Source of the DNA: Yersinia aldovae ATCC 35236
GTDB taxonomy: Bacteria > Pseudomonadota > Gammaproteobacteria > Enterobacterales > Enterobacteriaceae
NCBI RefSeq assembly: GCF_000173735.1
Contig: NZ_ACCB01000012.1
Span: 41,058-105,057 of the forward strand
Direction: 5' to 3'
Length of the DNA stretch: 64,000 nt
Shown: piece by piece, positions 61,366-64,000 of the stretch
How the letters are laid out: every line of letters begins with the position of its first letter
Numbering within the stretch: position 1 is the stretch's first letter
Position numbers and translations under genes: made by a program
The notes under the pieces: generated by a model
Seen by the model: only the letters and a program-made list of their open reading frames with translations
What the model was told of the DNA's origin: nothing
The model's database searches: none

Positions 61366-61616
61366 ATACCACACTACCTGGCTTCGAGGTAGAGGATATT
61401 TTTCAATATATGTGGGAAACATCTGATAATTAGTTTCGAGCTTGGTGCCGTGAATGTTTAATGGCAAACTTGGTTTTTGATCTAATGCTTAGGTTAATTA
61501 ATCTAACTTCAGGTTGTTGATAACTTATGATGAATTCATCATAATCAAAAATATATATCTACGCTATGTAAATAAAATCGGCGCTGGATACGGTAACTTT
61601 AAAGGGAATTTATCCG
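61366..61616. other. Island intergenic region
   Basis: About 250 AT-rich bases from the integrase truncation point to the next gene. No frame or RNA gene is seen. The missing 5' end of the integrase gene is not found here, so it was lost rather than moved nearby. Confidence 0.4.
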
Positions 61617-62260
61617 ATGACGAGCGCTAAAGAATTAGCCACCAAAATGGCTGACTCTATCAATTTAAAAAGTGGCTTTCTTCGTAGTTTTGCTGGCGGT
61701 GCTTTGGAGTTACCTGTTGATTTGTACTATCTGGGATACGATTTCCTCGATACTGACAATCGTTGGGCTAATAGTATAGATAAAGAACGTTGCATTAGAT
61801 TAGTTAAGCGTGGTTTGCTAACGGGGAAAATCTGGAAAAAATTGCAAACGTAATTTTCACACGATATTTGGATAAGGTTGACGCGGATAAACTCAAAAAC
61901 ATAGCGATTAACGGCTCAGCCAGCATTGCAGGAAGTATGGTGGCAAACAGACTTGTTTTGGGTAATGTCGGCGCTATCTTTGCCAGAAATTTAATCGCAA
62001 AAATGCTGATAGGTTTTTCATTCACGACCATACTATCAATTGGGGCTGTTCAGTCCCGTGCTGTTTATACATCCCGTGAACTGAGTATGCGTGACCCTGA
62101 GTTATACGCCTATCTTAACCGACTTGGGGATCTCGACCTGTTATATTTTTTGGTAGAAAAACGGATTAGGCCATTCGAGGACGCTACCGCATTATGGTCT
62201 CGAAATCGTCAACTCTTTGATGAAGTCACTAAGTACTTCTTTCAAAAGGTCAGGTATTAA
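61617..62260 (+). pseudogene. Unknown island membrane protein, frameshifted
   Basis: Two frames (61617-61853 and 61868-62260) join if one G is added to the GGGG run at 61823-61826: LLTG then continues ENLEKIANVIFTRYLDKVDA into the second frame with no gap. The joined product has about 213 residues: a soluble N-terminal third (KELATKMADSIN, GGALELPVDLYYLGYDFLD), two glycine-rich hydrophobic stretches (about 100-145), then a charged tail. I do not recognise a family. Its end overlaps the ATG of the next gene (TAATG), so the two are coupled. Cargo of the island; holin, pore-forming or immunity-type roles are all guesses. Confidence 0.55.
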
Positions 62261-62463
62261 TGAACCTACTTAAGCGTTTAGCCTCGCGCGGAATTGCAGG
62301 CCTTTGTGATTTTGTCATACTCGCAACAATTGCCTCTATAGTCTGGTTCTTATTCATATCTGAATCCGAATTTAGATACTTTAAGGCCGCGTTATCCTGT
62401 GTCGGATTTATCATCGCATATGCCATTTACTATATTGCAGATAAAATCCATGACGGCGTATAA
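62260..62463 (+). CDS. Small two-helix membrane protein of the island
   Basis: A 67-residue protein starting MNLLKRLASRGIAGLCDFV, with two hydrophobic helices (VILATIASIVWFLFI and ALSCVGFIIAYAIYYIAD) and a short charged end. Its ATG overlaps the stop of the upstream gene by one base. Unrecognised. A small partner directly after a membrane protein fits an immunity or accessory role, but nothing in the sequence proves it. Confidence 0.55.
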   Translation: MNLLKRLASRGIAGLCDFVILATIASIVWFLFISESEFRYFKAALSCVGFIIAYAIYYIADKIHDGV

Positions 62464-62520
62464 CTTTGCGTAACCAAACATGACTTGCAGATACCGGGTA
62501 ATTAAGCCCGGTTTTGTATT

Positions 62521-62930
62521 TTACGCTTCAGTTAAAACAGCATCAGGAGACACTGGCCACTCGATATTTAGCGCATTCGAAACATCAGCGTTTTCACCTT
62601 CACTCGATATTGCTTCCACGCTTTCAAGTCGGCGCGGAGTTTATCTGGCACATCATCGCCACCATCTTCTAGCCCCTCAACTTTATCTAACAACGCACCT
62701 ATCATGTCGGATGCCTGCGATAAAATAGTCGTCTGATTTTCTCGGGCTTCAATAACCATCTGTTGCAGCACTTGTGGTGAGGGGCCAGCTAACCATTCGC
62801 CATTCTCACCTGCGTAATAAGTCGGGTCTGGTCGGTGGCCATTCATTACAATGCAATTGTCGGGTAACTGAAACGCATCTGAATAGCTGATATATTCAAC
62901 ATTGGTTCCTAGCTCTGAGTATATTTTCAT
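62521..62930 (-). pseudogene. Phage tail-fibre assembly chaperone remnant, frameshifted
   Basis: From ATG 62930 (MKIYSELGTN) the product shows NGHRPDPTYYAGENGEWL and the coiled C-terminal DLKAWKQYRVKV of the Caudovirales tail-fibre assembly family. The frame breaks in a TTTT run (62591-62594, AAAA on the coding strand). One extra A restores NADVSNALNIEWPVSPDAVL to a stop at 62521, the usual WP end of the family. Upstream codons of the open frame come from the IS terminal repeat. A leftover of a lost prophage. Confidence 0.72.
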
Positions 62931-62942
62931 GTTTAAGCCCCT

Positions 62943-63945
62943 TGTGTCACTCAGGACCTCGATTGACATTTGATTTTAAATGCCCAGTTTAGTTTTTAAC
63001 ACTTCATAAAGTGTTTTTCCACCATGTGCTGAATGGGGGCGATGACAGTTATAAAATGCCTCCCATTCCGCTAGTTTTTCATGGAGGTCGACATCATCCG
63101 TATAATCGATAAGCTGATAAAATTCCTGTTTATCTGTCAGATGAGAACGTTCTACTTTTCCATTTAATCTCGGTGTCGCTGGTTTGATATAAACATGCTC
63201 CATCCCTAACTCATGCACATGCCAGTTAAATTCCACCTGGAACTCATGGCCATTGTCTGTTCTGATAGTCTTTATTCGGAAAGGAAACTTATTCACAACG
63301 TAATCAATAAAATCAATCGCATTAGCTTGATTATGCCGCTCATAAATTTTTAAGGCACGTATCCGAGTCGCATCATCAATTGCGGTATATTGAAAACGCT
63401 TAATCCGTTGACCATTAGGGCTATTAAAAAACAAGAACTTAACATCAACCTGTACATGATGCCCAGGAACCTGTTTCTCATAGCGCTTGAACAACGGCTT
63501 AGAGCGTTGTCGTTGATTTTGTGGAAGTTGATTTAGTCTATTTCGAAGAAGGACGTAATAACAGCCAGAGCGAGATACCTTGATATTATGAAATCGTAAC
63601 AAGTACCACGATATTCTCTGAGGTCCAAAATGGTATGTTGTACGCAAGTAAATTATTTGCTCTTCAATGTGTTTTGCCACACGTCGAGTAGGATTTTCTG
63701 GGCAAGGCTTATGATTGATTAATCCTTGTTCTCCATAGCACTCATAGGCTTTTTTCCATGTGTAATAGGTTTGCCTGCTAATACTAAAATGTCTGCAGGT
63801 TTTAGCGACATTTTTGGCATTATTTGCATAGTTTAAGACTTTTGTTTTGAGCGCTATATCTCGCTTCGCTTTAGCATTCATCATATCCAGACCTCCGGCT
63901 ACAGTTAGAAAACACTAACTGTCCACCGAGGTCCAGACTTTCACA
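62943..63945 (-). mobile_element. IS481-family insertion sequence
   Basis: A 1,003-bp element with imperfect inverted ends starting TGTG: left TGTGTCACTCAGGACCTCG, right (complement) TGTGAAAGTCTGGACCTCGG, both then reading on through GACA. One transposase gene fills it. The flanks (AAGCCCCT on the left, GACAGCG on the right) share no direct repeat, so the two sides probably came together by a later rearrangement. Confidence 0.8.
62976..63884 (-). CDS. IS481-family DDE transposase
   Basis: A 302-residue transposase. N-terminal helix-turn-helix (AKTCRHFSISRQTYYTWKKA), then the integrase-core catalytic residues in HHVQVDVKFLF (Asp), IRTDNGHEFQ (Asp) and GKVERSHLTDK (Glu). The C-terminal FYNCHRPHSAHGGKTLYEVL is the usual rve end. 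Intact and in one frame, unlike most genes around it, so the insertion is probably recent. Confidence 0.9.
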   Translation of the reverse strand: MMNAKAKRDIALKTKVLNYANNAKNVAKTCRHFSISRQTYYTWKKAYECYGEQGLINHKPCPENPTRRVAKHIEEQIIYLRTTYHFGPQRISWYLLRFHNIKVSRSGCYYVLLRNRLNQLPQNQRQRSKPLFKRYEKQVPGHHVQVDVKFLFFNSPNGQRIKRFQYTAIDDATRIRALKIYERHNQANAIDFIDYVVNKFPFRIKTIRTDNGHEFQVEFNWHVHELGMEHVYIKPATPRLNGKVERSHLTDKQEFYQLIDYTDDVDLHEKLAEWEAFYNCHRPHSAHGGKTLYEVLKTKLGI

Positions 63946-63946
63946 G

Positions 63947-64000
63947 ACAGCGAAAGCGCTGTTCATGGCCTGGGAAGCGCGAGGAAAGCCCGCTGATTTG
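63947..64000 (+). pseudogene. Fragment of an IS3-family OrfB transposase (runs off window)
   Basis: The only informative frame reads AKALFMAWEARGKPADL to the window edge. This matches the stretch of IS3-family OrfB just before the FHSDQGSQY catalytic block. No OrfB N-terminal part exists to the left of the IS481 element, so it is a remnant. Just 17 residues are visible, so the call is tentative. Confidence 0.5.

Overview
The window is a piece of an enterobacterial chromosome. Gene content and order (purB-hflD-mnmA-nudJ-rluE-icd, manXYZ-yoaE-sdaA-nudL-pabB-yoaH, purT, yebG-yqfB-yebF-ptrB-exoX, holE-ftnA-yobA-yebZ-yebY-sdsR) follow the E. coli/Yersinia backbone. The csc sucrose genes, an FcuA-like siderophore receptor and a decayed insect-toxin-like locus suggest Yersinia or a close relative. 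I cannot name a species from sequence alone.

Layout. 1-4.9 kb: purB (partial), hflD, mnmA, nudJ and rluE on the minus strand, divergent from icd. 5-7.4 kb: a glycosyltransferase and a frameshifted O-antigen-ligase-like gene. 7.8-11.7 kb: a compact sucrose regulon (cscB-cscA and convergent cscR) with two perfect 14-bp operator palindromes and two CRP-like sites. 11.8-15.4 kb: an AT-rich accessory stretch with an internally deleted Aer-like chemoreceptor, a frameshifted Cry-type delta-endotoxin-like gene and a thermolabile-haemolysin-like phospholipase gene with three in-frame stops. 15.5-28 kb: qorB/ytfH, a YciI-like protein, a RIO-type kinase, an ABC exporter, GNAT and APC proteins, three tiny membrane-protein ORFs around an AraC regulator, yobH, mgrB (TTG start, PhoP-box-like promoter), yebO and a PheP-like permease. 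28-38 kb: pagP, yobF-cspC, a PgeF/YfiH paralogue, a second FtsI (PBP3)-type protein, rlmA, a GhoS-like ORF, a Fur-controlled TonB-dependent receptor, and mntP with its yybP-ykoY manganese riboswitch. 38-60 kb: backbone genes, including manXYZ, sdaA, pabB, purT with a PurR box, SOS-controlled yebG, ptrB, pip, ftnA and the CopC/CopD pair. 60.2-64 kb: the sRNA gene sdsR, with a mobile island directly at its 3' end. The island holds a truncated tyrosine integrase, a coupled pair of unknown genes, a tail-fibre-assembly remnant, an intact IS481-family element and the edge of an IS3-like transposase.

Recurring theme: at least seven reading frames (O-antigen ligase, Cry-like, PBP3 paralogue N-terminus, yoaE, exoX, the island membrane gene, tail assembly) are each restored by adding exactly one base, mostly in a homopolymer. 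This may be real decay, phase variation or homopolymer under-calling in the assembly. The chemoreceptor deletion and the triple-stop phospholipase cannot be explained by under-calling and are real decay.
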